From contig JBARBG010000014.1 in NCBI GenBank assembly GCA_049792815.1, forward strand, positions 1 to 33,489: DNA of 33,489 nucleotides, read 5' to 3'. The position numbers were made by a program, and so were the translations under genes. Below are positions 16,615 to 24,641 of this stretch, piece by piece (within the stretch, counting starts at the first letter, position 1; each line of letters begins with the position of its first letter). Under the pieces are notes generated by a model, which was not told where the DNA came from, did no database searches, and saw only the letters and a program-made list of their open reading frames with translations. The stretch comes from DAIDKA01 sp049792815 (GTDB taxonomy: Bacteria; Pseudomonadota; Gammaproteobacteria; Steroidobacterales; Steroidobacteraceae).

Positions 16615-17774
16615 GATATTTTCCCTCCTATATCCGGCCATGCCGTAGTCTGTGCCAGGGCCGCGCGGATCGCGTTGCCATGCTGGTCCAGCAGTGGTGC
16701 CGGTTTGACTGAAAGTGCACGATTGCCATCGAATCGGACCGCCGGCCGCACCGCCTCGGTCGCAGTATGCGGGGAGTCAATGGGCACAACAACGCCCAGG
16801 TGCTTTACCTGTGGGTCATTGATGACCTCGTTGATGCGGTTCACGGCAGCGTGGGGCACATCGGCGGCCCGCAGCCGCTCCTCCCAATACGCCAGCGGCC
16901 GGCGCGCGAAGCGCTCGTCCAGTTCCAAGCGCAGGGCATCGTACTCGGCGATGCGCCGCTCACGGGGGTTGAAGCGCGGATCGGTCCCCAGTTCCGGGGA
17001 CTCCAGGGCCGCGACCAGCCCCGTCCAGAATTTCTCAAGCGACGACAGATGGATGGCAATCAGCCGGTCATCACCGGTGCGCAGGATGTAGGCCTGCGCC
17101 AGGCGCGGCCGGTCGACCGAAGTCGGCGTCTCGCCCAAGGCAAAGAAGGCCGCGAAGGGCTCGATGGCGAAATGCGCCATGGCCTCGAGCATCGAGATCT
17201 CCACCAGACCCCCGGTACCGGTGCGACCGCGGCGCACGAGCGCGGCGAGGATGCCCTGCGCGGCGTACATGCCGGTGATGGCATCGGCCAGGGCCGGCCC
17301 CAGAAACTGCGGCCGGCGATAGTCGACGACGACACTCAGGAAGCCGCTCAGGGCCTGGGCCACCGAGTCGTAGCTGGGCCGGTCGGCGTAAGGCCCGGTG
17401 GCGCCGAAACCGCTGATGGAACAATAGACCAGGCGCGGATTGATCTGCAGCAGCTGCTCACAGCCTGCACCGATGCGCTCGGCCGCGCCGGGACGGAAGT
17501 TCTGGATGTAAACATCAGCCTCGCGGATCAGCGAGCCGAACAGCCCGCTGTCAGCGGGCTGCTTCATGTTCAGCGCCAGGCTGCGCTTGTTGCGATTGTA
17601 GGCCTGGAAATGCGGCGAGTACTGGCCGCCCTGGTAGGCACGGTAGGGATCGCCATCGGGACTTTCGACCTTGATGACATCCGCGCCCAGGTCAGCGAGC
17701 AACATGCCGGCGCACGGCCCGGTGATGAAGGTCCCCTGCTCGACAATGCGTATTCCGGTCAGTGCGGATTGCAT
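16611..17774 (-). CDS. Class III (CaiB/BaiF family) CoA-transferase
   Basis: A 387-residue enzyme of the formyl-CoA/succinyl-CoA:acid CoA-transferase family. ATG 17774 overlaps the preceding TGA (TGATG). The frame runs open further upstream, but that part is a shadow of the lyase gene. Family features are LLADLGADVIKVE (25-37), NRNKRSLALN (60-69), YIQNFRPG (89-96), SGFGATGPY (121-129) and the catalytic Asp at about 136 in YDSVAQALSG. It should transfer CoA from a donor such as succinyl-CoA or acetyl-CoA to a carboxylic acid. With a citryl-CoA-lyase-like enzyme encoded just upstream and coupled to it, the likely job is to make the CoA thioester that the lyase then splits. Confidence 0.9.
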   Translation of the reverse strand: MQSALTGIRIVEQGTFITGPCAGMLLADLGADVIKVESPDGDPYRAYQGGQYSPHFQAYNRNKRSLALNMKQPADSGLFGSLIREADVYIQNFRPGAAERIGAGCEQLLQINPRLVYCSISGFGATGPYADRPSYDSVAQALSGFLSVVVDYRRPQFLGPALADAITGMYAAQGILAALVRRGRTGTGGLVEISMLEAMAHFAIEPFAAFFALGETPTSVDRPRLAQAYILRTGDDRLIAIHLSSLEKFWTGLVAALESPELGTDPRFNPRERRIAEYDALRLELDERFARRPLAYWEERLRAADVPHAAVNRINEVINDPQVKHLGVVVPIDSPHTATEAVRPAVRFDGNRALSVKPAPLLDQHGNAIRAALAQTTAWPDIGGKIS

Positions 17775-18586
17775 CAGCCTTCCTCGCTGGGTACAAAGCC
17801 GGGCGGCACCGGCCCATCGTAGGTGATGGCGCGCGCCGCGGCGTCCGACATCACGAAGCCGATGCCGCGCTGCTGTTCCTCCAGCAGGTGCCCGACGAGG
17901 CCCGCCGTACGCGCCAGCAAGGGCACGCCCTTCAGGGCCAGCAGCGGATAGCCGGCGTCCAGCAGCACCGCCGGAATGGCTCCGGATACGTTCAACGCCA
18001 GCGGCCGGCCGACCACCTCGGGCAGCAGCTGCTCGATGAGCGTGGCGATTTGCGCATGCCGGCCGGCGGTGCCGGCTGCGGCGGCCACCGCAAACAGCCG
18101 CAGGGCGCGCGGGTCGCTGCCCTTGTGCAGGGGATGGCCGAAGCCGGGAATGGCCCGCTTGGCGGCACGGTACTCGCCGATGACCTCCAGGGCGGCGTCG
18201 CGCAGGGCCGGAACCGCCGCGGAGCGCGCCTGAACTTCCGCAAACAGCCGTCCGGCCGCCTCGGATGATCCCAGCACCACCGAGCCGCAACCCAGGATTC
18301 CGGCCGCCACGGCGCCCTGCAGCGCTTCGGGCGCCGCAGCCAGCGTCATGCGGGCCGCCTGCACGCTTGGCACCATGCCATGTTCGGCGATCGCCACCAG
18401 CGTGGCGTCGAGGATGCGCAGCTGGGCGGGCGTTGGCAGCGTGCCGGTCAGCAGCAGCCAGAAATGCTCGGTGAAAGTGATCGAGCCGACCAGCTGCGCC
18501 GCCAGGTCATGGCCGCGAACGACAATGGTGTCGGCGTTGGACGTGGAGATTCCCGAACTGCGTTGGTCCTGGCGGCCGATTTTCAC
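17774..18586 (-). CDS. Citryl-CoA-lyase-like protein (citrate synthase fold)
   Basis: A 270-residue single-domain member of the citrate synthase superfamily, much shorter than citrate synthase (about 430). I choose GTG 18586: GGGGA lies 5 bases upstream, the protein then begins VKIGRQDQ as family members do, and the alternative ATG 18625 would fall inside the operator. Visible elements are VAIAEHGMVPS (His69), LQGAVAAGILGCGSV, and PGFGHPLHKGSDPRA (His151), which corresponds to the GFGH-x-x-Y/H-K-x-x-DPRA motif of citrate synthases. The NVDF-like segment bearing the third catalytic Asp reads NVSGAI here. A retro-Claisen cleavage of a citryl-CoA-like thioester to acetyl-CoA plus an oxoacid is the best guess; it is the first gene of the operon. 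Confidence 0.83.
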   Translation of the reverse strand: MKIGRQDQRSSGISTSNADTIVVRGHDLAAQLVGSITFTEHFWLLLTGTLPTPAQLRILDATLVAIAEHGMVPSVQAARMTLAAAPEALQGAVAAGILGCGSVVLGSSEAAGRLFAEVQARSAAVPALRDAALEVIGEYRAAKRAIPGFGHPLHKGSDPRALRLFAVAAAAGTAGRHAQIATLIEQLLPEVVGRPLALNVSGAIPAVLLDAGYPLLALKGVPLLARTAGLVGHLLEEQQRGIGFVMSDAAARAITYDGPVPPGFVPSEEG

Positions 18587-18606
18587 TTTGATCCCCGGTG
18601 TGTTAT

Positions 18607-18640
18607 TTTCGGATATCGAAAACATTGTCGGTATCCGAAA
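18607..18640. promoter_or_regulatory. Predicted IclR-family operator in divergent promoter region
   Basis: TTTCGGATATCG (18607-18618) and CGGTATCCGAAA (18629-18640) are inverted copies agreeing at 11 of 12 positions, separated by 10 bases. Their centres are 22 bases apart, about two helical turns, so a dimer or tetramer would bind one face of the DNA. The element lies between the divergent lyase operon and the IclR gene, where it could control both directions. Confidence 0.65.
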
Positions 18641-18676
18641 CGATACTGGACCCGCGCTGCAAAGAGTGTCAAGGCC

Positions 18677-19486
18677 ATGGCAAACACGCGCACTACAGTC
18701 GTCCGCCGCGAAGCGATGGGCGGGCTCGCCAAGGGTCTCGCCGTCATCCGCGCCTTCGGTCGCGACCATGCCGCGCTCAGTCTCAGTGACATTGCCCGCG
18801 GTGCGGGCATGCCCGCCGCCACGGCTCGCCGCTGTCTGCTCACGCTGGAGGAGCTGGGATATGTAACCCGCAACGCGCGCACCTTCCTGCTGCGGCCCAA
18901 GGTGCTGGAACTTGGGGCCGCGTACCTTGAATCGATCAATATCGAACAGCTTACTCGCACCCACCTCGAGGAGCTTGCGCGCGCCACGTCCGACTCCGCC
19001 GCCCTGTGTGTACTGGATGGCACGCAGATCGCCTATGTGGCGCGCACCTCGGTGCGCACCCTGCTGCGTCTTGAGGCCCATGTGGGCAGCCGCTTTCCCG
19101 CCCACGCCACCTCCACCGGCAGAGTGCTGCTGGCGGGCCTCGGCCCGGAGCGTCTGCGGCTGTATTTCGAATCCGGAAAGTTCGCGGCGCTCACCGAGCA
19201 TACGGTGACCGACCCGCAGAAGCTGCGCGCCCTCATTGACGAGGCGCGGCGCAACGGCTATTCCGTGGTCGAAGACGAGCTCGCCTACGGCGTCATCGCG
19301 CTCGCCGTTCCGGTTGTCGATCACCAGGGTCGTGTGGTCGCGGCCCTGAATTCCTCGAGCCATTCGGGCCGCATGAGCCGCAGCAAACTGCTGCGCGGAC
19401 GGTTGGCGATGCTGCAGCAGGTCAGTTTGCGGATTTCGGCCTCGCTGGCCAGCGTCCCCGGCCTGTCGTTGAGCGCCCAGATCTAG
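18677..19486 (+). CDS. IclR-family transcriptional regulator (PcaR/PobR-like)
   Basis: A 269-residue regulator divergent from the ring-cleavage operon. The N-terminal winged helix-turn-helix is at about residues 16-75 (LAKGLAVIRAFG, LSLSDIARGAGMPAATARRCLLTLEELGYV written in two parts). The C-terminal effector-binding domain starts near 90 and contains PAHATSTGRVLLAG, LIDEARRNGYSVVEDE and LAVPVVDHQGRVVAALN. This closely follows regulators of the protocatechuate and p-hydroxybenzoate type (PcaR, PcaU, PobR), which usually activate catabolic operons in response to an aromatic or ring-cleavage acid. ATG 18677 has only a weak AAGG ribosome-binding site, as expected for a low-level regulator. Its end is convergent with the O-methyltransferase gene. 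Confidence 0.93.
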   Translation: MANTRTTVVRREAMGGLAKGLAVIRAFGRDHAALSLSDIARGAGMPAATARRCLLTLEELGYVTRNARTFLLRPKVLELGAAYLESINIEQLTRTHLEELARATSDSAALCVLDGTQIAYVARTSVRTLLRLEAHVGSRFPAHATSTGRVLLAGLGPERLRLYFESGKFAALTEHTVTDPQKLRALIDEARRNGYSVVEDELAYGVIALAVPVVDHQGRVVAALNSSSHSGRMSRSKLLRGRLAMLQQVSLRISASLASVPGLSLSAQI

Positions 19487-19488
19487 AC

Positions 19489-19501
19489 GACCCGCCGGGT
19501 C
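19489..19501. terminator. Short hairpin between convergent IclR and O-methyltransferase genes
   Basis: GACCC (19489-19493) and GGGTC (19497-19501) form a 5-bp GC-rich stem with a 3-base loop within the 13-base gap between the two stop codons. No T-tract follows on either strand; called mainly from position. Confidence 0.25.
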
Positions 19502-20522
19502 AGGCCTGCGCTTCGAGGATCTGGAACTCGCAAGGCGTCGCGATCTGCCGCACCTGCTTCAGGCCCGCCGCCGCCAGTAATGCGAGCATCTGCGCCGCCG
19601 TGCGCTCCTGGGCTCCCAGCGCGACCAGCATGTGCAGATCCACGCGCGCCAGCGCCCGGTTCTCGGCCGATGGCTCGAGCCGTTCTGGCATGAGGCGCTC
19701 GATGATGAGCAAGCGTGCACCGGGCTTCATGGCCTGCCGGCAGCACTGCAGGATGTCGCGCGCCCTGTCATCCGGCCAGTCATGAATGACGGTTTTCAAG
19801 ACATAAAGGTCGGCCCCGGCGGGAACACTGGCGAAGAAGTCGCCGGCCACCAATTCGCAGCGCTCGGCAACGCCGCGGCCCGCCAGATACTCGCGCGCCC
19901 TGGAGATGGCGTGCGGCATGTCGAACAGCACGCCGGTTGCCGCCGGATACGCCACCAGGATCTGCGCCAGCAGCGCCCCGTAGCCACCGCCCACGTCCAC
20001 GATCCGCTTACCTGAAAAATCGTAGGCCCGTGCGATATCCAGCGCCGCCAGCCGCGTCAGGTCCACCATGGCCTGGTTGAATATCTGCGCGGCCTGCGGG
20101 TCGCGATCCAGGTGGCCGAAGCCCTCATCCCCGGTGATGAGCGCGCGCGCGCTGTGCCCGGTCTTGATGCTGTGGAGCAGATTGGCCCACACCTGCCACG
20201 CCTCCCCGCCCCATTGCAGGGCCCAGGCGCGCATCGAGCAGGGCACATCCACGCGCAGCAGCGCCCCCAGTTGCGTCATCTCGAAGCAGCCATCAGCGCG
20301 CTGCCGGCAGATATCCACGCTGCCCAGTGCGCCGAGCAGACGCCGCAGCGCCGGGGCGTGGGTCGCGGTGGCCGCGGCCAGCTCCTCGGCCGTGCGCGGT
20401 CCTGAGGCCAGCAGGTCGGGGATGCCCAAGCGGGCGACGACATAGCAGGCCTGCGCCACCCAGCTACCGTTGATCAGATCGAGCAGGTGCCGGGCGGCGG
20501 CCGCATCCTCAATTGAGTTCAA
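19500..20522 (-). CDS. SAM-dependent O-methyltransferase (COMT/hydroxyindole OMT-like)
   Basis: A 340-residue class I methyltransferase of the small-molecule O-methyltransferase family. An N-terminal helical dimerisation and winged-helix region (about 10-100) precedes the Rossmann domain with the SAM-binding motif DVGGGYG at residues 176-182. The acidic LFDMPH follows, as do the GDFF segment and a catalytic-base His at 247 in VIHDWPDD. It should methylate a phenolic or enolic hydroxyl. It is the last gene of a three-gene operon with an MFS transporter and a secreted protein. Its closeness to the ring-cleavage operon suggests a phenolic substrate, but the direction of metabolism (synthesis, detoxification) is open. 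Confidence 0.9.
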   Translation of the reverse strand: MNSIEDAAAARHLLDLINGSWVAQACYVVARLGIPDLLASGPRTAEELAAATATHAPALRRLLGALGSVDICRQRADGCFEMTQLGALLRVDVPCSMRAWALQWGGEAWQVWANLLHSIKTGHSARALITGDEGFGHLDRDPQAAQIFNQAMVDLTRLAALDIARAYDFSGKRIVDVGGGYGALLAQILVAYPAATGVLFDMPHAISRAREYLAGRGVAERCELVAGDFFASVPAGADLYVLKTVIHDWPDDRARDILQCCRQAMKPGARLLIIERLMPERLEPSAENRALARVDLHMLVALGAQERTAAQMLALLAAAGLKQVRQIATPCEFQILEAQA

Positions 20523-20531
20523 GATTGGCCC

Positions 20532-21293
20532 CTAGGGAGCAGCAGGCGTCAGGCCCAAGCCGTTGATCATGCCTTTGGAATCCAGCACGATGTGGACCAC
20601 CAGCGAGCCGGTGAGGAATTTCGCCAGGTAGGCGTCGGCGCCGTTCGCCTCGGCACCCTGGAACGTAAGGCTCTGTAATGCCCCCAGGGAACTGATCGCA
20701 GCCGCGGCCTGATCGGCCTGCGCCCTCATGGCCTCCGCCAGCGGCGGGGACATCTTGCTGTAGTCCAGTGGCACACCCTTTCCCAAGCGGTCGAGAAAGT
20801 CATTGACGGCCGCCTGCGAACCCGGCAGGGCCGTCTTCGACTGGATTCGGGCCGCCAGCTTCGCGGTGAACTGCGCGGCGGCCGCGTCATCAATGCGCGG
20901 CATGGTCACGTCCTGGCCACCCTGGTGCACGATCATCGCGGTCGCGGGCCCTTTGCCCGCCACCACGAAGTCCAGGCTGACAGGCAGGCCCTTCAAGCTG
21001 AAATTCGTGGCTGACTGCGGATCGATTTCAAGCTGCGGCCCCCCGGTGGGCTGCATCGTCAATTGCGTACCCGACAGTGCCACGGTCATGACGGACTGGG
21101 TGTCCGTAGCGCCGACGCGGTAGTGACCGACATAGCGCTGCAGCGTGGCCGCATCCAGGGAGAATTGCGCTGCGGGCGCGGAGCTTTGCGCAGCCGGCGC
21201 GCCACCCTGGGCCACCGCCACCCCGGACACCGGCAACAGGCACAAGAGTGCCGCGGCCGGGACTTTCCACCAACGGGCTGAATTGCCTAACAT
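20532..21293 (-). CDS. Secreted DUF3471-like protein
   Basis: A 253-residue exported protein. A Sec signal peptide ends at about residue 28 (VAVA|QGG), followed by an Ala/Pro/Gln-rich linker. Residues about 47-135 match the DUF3471 pattern: LQRYVGHYRVG, then MTVALSGTQLTMQPTGGPQ, a substrate-pocket-like beta section and MIVHQGGQDVTMPRI. Such domains are usually attached to serine beta-lactamase-like enzymes. Here the domain stands alone with a helical C-terminal part of about 110 residues that I do not recognise. Ligand binding in the periplasm is the likely role. Gaps of 13 bases to the transporter gene and 9 bases to the O-methyltransferase gene place it in one operon. Confidence 0.78.
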   Translation of the reverse strand: MLGNSARWWKVPAAALLCLLPVSGVAVAQGGAPAAQSSAPAAQFSLDAATLQRYVGHYRVGATDTQSVMTVALSGTQLTMQPTGGPQLEIDPQSATNFSLKGLPVSLDFVVAGKGPATAMIVHQGGQDVTMPRIDDAAAAQFTAKLAARIQSKTALPGSQAAVNDFLDRLGKGVPLDYSKMSPPLAEAMRAQADQAAAAISSLGALQSLTFQGAEANGADAYLAKFLTGSLVVHIVLDSKGMINGLGLTPAAP

Positions 21294-21306
21294 GATGATC
21301 CCCTGA

Positions 21307-22536
21307 CTATGAATCCGGTAAAGGCTCCGAGCTTAACGCCGATTCCACGCCGTGTGTCTCCCGACCGAGGCAGGCCAGCAGTGCAATCGACGCCGCGGCC
21401 GCCAGGCACACGACGGCCATCGGCACGCGGTAATTGCCGCCCAGGTAGGTCGCGAACAGGGTCTGCAGCACCTGATTCGAGGACGCTATGAAATTGCCGA
21501 TCTGGTAGACGGTACCAGGAAATGTCGCGCGGGCCTCGGGCGCGGAAACCTCAATCAGATAAGCGGGAACTGCACCCCATGCGCCCTGAACGCAGAACTG
21601 CATCAGGAAAGCGCCGACGGCCAGCATCACGACTGCGCTCGAAAATGCCCACAGATAGGTCAACGGAATCGCCAGCAGCGCGGCGACCATCATGGCGCGC
21701 CGGCGCCCTATTCGCTGGCTCCATGAGCCGAAGAACCAGCCTCCCAGGATCGCGCCGATGTTGTAGATGATGGCGACCACTGAGGTGGTGTGCGGATCGA
21801 AATGCTGGTTGGCCCTGAGGAAGGTCGGATAGGTGTCCTGGGTGCCATGGCTGAAGAAATTGAACGCCGTCATCAGGACGATGGCGTAGAGCGCAAGTTT
21901 CCAGTCGCGGCTGAGGACCTGCGCCAGTGACCGGCGCCGGCTGCGCTGCGCGCTCCAGGCCGGCGACTCCGGTACATGGCGGCGGATATAGAGAACCAGC
22001 AGCGCGGGCAGAAATCCAACCACGAACATGCCGCGCCAGTGGATGGTGGAATACAGAAGCCCGAAGGCCGCGGAGGCCAACAGATAGCCGGTCGGGTAGC
22101 CCGACTGCAAGAGCCCGGATACCACACCACGCGCCCTGGGGTTGACGCTCTCCATGGTCAGTGAGGCGCCGATACCCCACTCCCCACCCATCGCGACGCC
22201 GAACAGCGCCCGCACGATCAGGAAGGTGACGAGATTCGGTGCAAAGGCGGTGGCCAGACCCATCAGCGAGTACAAGCCCACATCGAGCATCAGAATGGGC
22301 CGACGACCGAAGCGGTCTGCCAGGCGGCCGAAAATGAATGCGCCGACGGGTCGCAACGCCAACGTCAGCGTCACCGCCCAAGCCACCGCAGCGCGGGTCG
22401 TGGCGAACTCCCGCACCACGTCATCAAGGACGAACACCAGCAGGAAGAAATCAAAGGCATCCAGCGTCCAGCCCAGGAAACTGGCTGCCACGACCTTGCG
22501 CTGTACGGCCGTCCAGCCCTTCAAACCGTCAAACAT
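21307..22536 (-). CDS. MFS transporter, carboxylate/aromatic-acid type
   Basis: A 409-residue, 12-helix major facilitator protein. I start at ATG 22536 (AGGGG 6 bases upstream); the frame is open 12 codons further. The first helix GWTLDAFDFFLLVF with paired acidic residues is typical of the metabolite:H+ and sialate/lactate (SHS) symporter groups. The MFS motif A between helices 2 and 3 is GRLADRFGRRP (about 70-80), and a second copy GSWSQRIGRRRA occurs at mid-protein. Import of an organic or aromatic acid is the best inference. As first gene of the operon it could supply the substrate for the adjacent catabolic module. It diverges from the small membrane protein gene. Confidence 0.9.
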   Translation of the reverse strand: MFDGLKGWTAVQRKVVAASFLGWTLDAFDFFLLVFVLDDVVREFATTRAAVAWAVTLTLALRPVGAFIFGRLADRFGRRPILMLDVGLYSLMGLATAFAPNLVTFLIVRALFGVAMGGEWGIGASLTMESVNPRARGVVSGLLQSGYPTGYLLASAAFGLLYSTIHWRGMFVVGFLPALLVLYIRRHVPESPAWSAQRSRRRSLAQVLSRDWKLALYAIVLMTAFNFFSHGTQDTYPTFLRANQHFDPHTTSVVAIIYNIGAILGGWFFGSWSQRIGRRRAMMVAALLAIPLTYLWAFSSAVVMLAVGAFLMQFCVQGAWGAVPAYLIEVSAPEARATFPGTVYQIGNFIASSNQVLQTLFATYLGGNYRVPMAVVCLAAAASIALLACLGRETHGVESALSSEPLPDS

Positions 22537-22605
22537 CCCCCACCCCTGGACGCGCCGGCGCCCGGCGTCCAAGTATTGTCAGGGCCAAGGAAGAGGAATA
22601 CAACG

Positions 22606-22971
22606 GTGACGGGCCACCTCGACCTGAAGCAGGTGCAAGCCATGAGTACAGTGACCGTCGAATCTGACGTCGTTGCCGAAGCCCGCCGCCTGCGCCTGGA
22701 ATGGCAGGCCCGCCGCATCCTTCTCGACCGGACCCGCTTCAGAGCCACGATGATACTGCTGATTGTGGTGGTCGCAGCCATGGGGCTGCTGAGCATCATG
22801 CTCGTCGACACCCGGCTCATCGCCCTGTGCGCGCTGGCCGTCGCGCTCGCCGCGCTGCTGCGCGACTGGTTCGCCAGCCGCCGCCTCGAAGCAGCCATCA
22901 CGCTGCTTCAGCTGCGCTGGGAAGCCAGTGGCGGCGAACCGGAGCCTGGGCTACCGCAGCCGCATGCCTGA
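22606..22971 (+). CDS. Small inner-membrane protein of unknown function
   Basis: A protein of about 121 residues if it starts at GTG 22606, where GGAAGAGGA lies 8 bases upstream, or 109 residues from ATG 22642, which has a weaker AGG signal. A basic, helical N-terminal part (EARRLRLEWQARRILLDRTRFR) is followed by two adjacent hydrophobic helices, MILLIVVVAAMGLLSIML and LIALCALAVALAALL. A short cytoplasmic-looking tail ends the protein. I do not recognise a family. It is divergent from the MFS operon and precedes the hydrolase gene by about 125 bases, so it may be an independent unit. Confidence 0.62.
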   Translation: MTGHLDLKQVQAMSTVTVESDVVAEARRLRLEWQARRILLDRTRFRATMILLIVVVAAMGLLSIMLVDTRLIALCALAVALAALLRDWFASRRLEAAITLLQLRWEASGGEPEPGLPQPHA

Positions 22972-23097
22972 AGGGTTGAGTTCGCAACCGCGTCCATGAG
23001 GCGGTCGCGCAACTATGGTATCGTTTGCCGCACCGATCCAATAAGAGCGGGCCCGCCGACAGAATTGTAAGGTGGCCTCAGCCGCAAGGAGATTGCC

Positions 23098-24639
23098 ATG
23101 TCAGGACAATCAAACCGGCATCGCGCGGCCCGGGCGCTGTGCCTCACCGCAGCGGTGGCCCTGGGGCTGGTCGCGTGCGGCAGCGATACCACGAGCGGCA
23201 TTACCAGCAGCGTCACTGGGCGCGGCACCCTGATCCACGATCCGCCATTCCGTATCGCCTCGCTGGATGCGGCGACTTTCAACGCCGAGCTCGCGGCCAG
23301 CGCCTCCGGCGCGCAGCTGCTGGAGGTTGCCGGCGCGCCCACCTGCGGCGTGGATTTCTACTATCTCCAGTACAACACGGTGGGCGGTGCCGGTGAGGCT
23401 ACGACCGCCTCGGGCGCGCTGATGGTACCCACGGGCAGCGCGGCCCAGTGCAGCGGCGGGCGGCCCATCGTGCTGTACGCCCACGGCACCAACCCCGACC
23501 GCACCCTCAACATCGCCGACATCACCAACACCAGCAACACCGAAGGCGCGCTGATCGCCGCGATGTTCGCCGCGCAGGGTTATATCGTGGTGGCACCGAA
23601 CTACGCCGGGTACGACACCTCGACGCTGACCTATCACCCCTATCTGAATGCCGATCAGCAATCCAAGGATATGATCGATGCGCTGACCGCGGCGCGCCTG
23701 GCCCTGCCACACACCCTGACGACCTCGACGACAGACGGTGGCAAGCTCTTCATCACCGGCTATTCCCAGGGCGGCCATGTGGCCATGGCCACCCACAGGG
23801 CCATGCAGGCCGCCGGCATGCCGGTCACCGCCTCGGCCCCGATGTCAGGCCCCTATGCCCTTGAAGCCTTTGGCGATGCCGTGTTCTACGGCCAGGTGAA
23901 CATCGGTTCCACCGTCTTCACGCCGCTGCTGGTGACGAGCTACCAGAAGGCCTATGGCAACATTTACGTGTCTCTGACCAACGTTTACGAAGCCAATTAC
24001 GCCCCGAAGATGGCCGACGTGCTGCCGAGCACGACACCGTTGGACACCCTGTTTGCCAACGGCACCCTGCCCGAATTGGCGCTGTTCAACTCGACGCCAC
24101 CGGAAACCGGCAATGCCACCCTCGATGGTTACCTGGCGGTGCCCGCCAACCCGCTGTTTGCCGCGGGATTCGGCACCAGCAACCTGTTGACGAACGCATT
24201 CCGGCTGGCCTATGTACTGGATGCCGTGGCCAGCCCCGATGGCGCCGTGCCGACTCCCAGCGCGGGCGTTCCCCAAGCCGCCAATCCGCAGAACACACTG
24301 CGTATCGCATTCAAGACAAATGATCTGCGCAACTGGACGCCACAGGCGCCGCTGCTGATGTGCGGCGGCGACCAGGATCCCACGGTCTATTTCAGCGTCA
24401 ACACCCAGGTGATGCAGCAGTACTGGGCTGCCCTGCCGCCCGGACTGATCACGGTCGTCGACGTGGCCGCGCCCGTGAGCGGACCCAACGATCCCTTTGC
24501 CGCCGCCAAGGTCGGCTACCAGACCACCATCGCCGGAATCGCCGCTACCCAAGGCCCGAGTGCGGCGGTGCAGGCCACTCATGCCACCGAGGCCCCCTTC
24601 TGTACCGCCGTGGCCCGCGGGTTCTTTGCGGAGTTTTAA
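23098..24639 (+). CDS. Lipoprotein alpha/beta hydrolase (secretory lipase/esterase-like)
   Basis: A 513-residue envelope esterase. ATG 23098 has AAGGAG 6 bases upstream. The lipobox LVAC places the lipidated cysteine at residue 27. The alpha/beta-hydrolase fold shows an oxyanion HG at 129-130 (LYAHGTN), the nucleophile Ser223 in GYSQGG, a candidate acid in CGGDQDP (Asp425 or Asp427) and a candidate His495 near the C-terminus. A large insertion between about 240 and 400 probably forms a lid. Length and layout resemble fungal-type secretory lipases (LIP family) and related bacterial esterases. The OmpW-like gene follows within 2 bases, so the two are co-transcribed, perhaps handling a hydrophobic ester at the cell surface (inference). 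Confidence 0.88.
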   Translation: MSGQSNRHRAARALCLTAAVALGLVACGSDTTSGITSSVTGRGTLIHDPPFRIASLDAATFNAELAASASGAQLLEVAGAPTCGVDFYYLQYNTVGGAGEATTASGALMVPTGSAAQCSGGRPIVLYAHGTNPDRTLNIADITNTSNTEGALIAAMFAAQGYIVVAPNYAGYDTSTLTYHPYLNADQQSKDMIDALTAARLALPHTLTTSTTDGGKLFITGYSQGGHVAMATHRAMQAAGMPVTASAPMSGPYALEAFGDAVFYGQVNIGSTVFTPLLVTSYQKAYGNIYVSLTNVYEANYAPKMADVLPSTTPLDTLFANGTLPELALFNSTPPETGNATLDGYLAVPANPLFAAGFGTSNLLTNAFRLAYVLDAVASPDGAVPTPSAGVPQAANPQNTLRIAFKTNDLRNWTPQAPLLMCGGDQDPTVYFSVNTQVMQQYWAALPPGLITVVDVAAPVSGPNDPFAAAKVGYQTTIAGIAATQGPSAAVQATHATEAPFCTAVARGFFAEF

Positions 24640-24641
24640 CA

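Noticed and set aside
17775..18290. Upstream extension of the CoA-transferase frame
   Set aside because: It is Arg/Gly/Pro-rich and lies in a shadow frame of the lyase gene; the normal family N-terminus begins at ATG 17774 with a TGATG junction.
18587..18625. N-terminal extension of the citryl-CoA-lyase-like protein from ATG 18625
   Set aside because: The added residues do not look like the family, lack a ribosome-binding site and overlap the operator repeat; GTG 18586 has GGGGA at good spacing.
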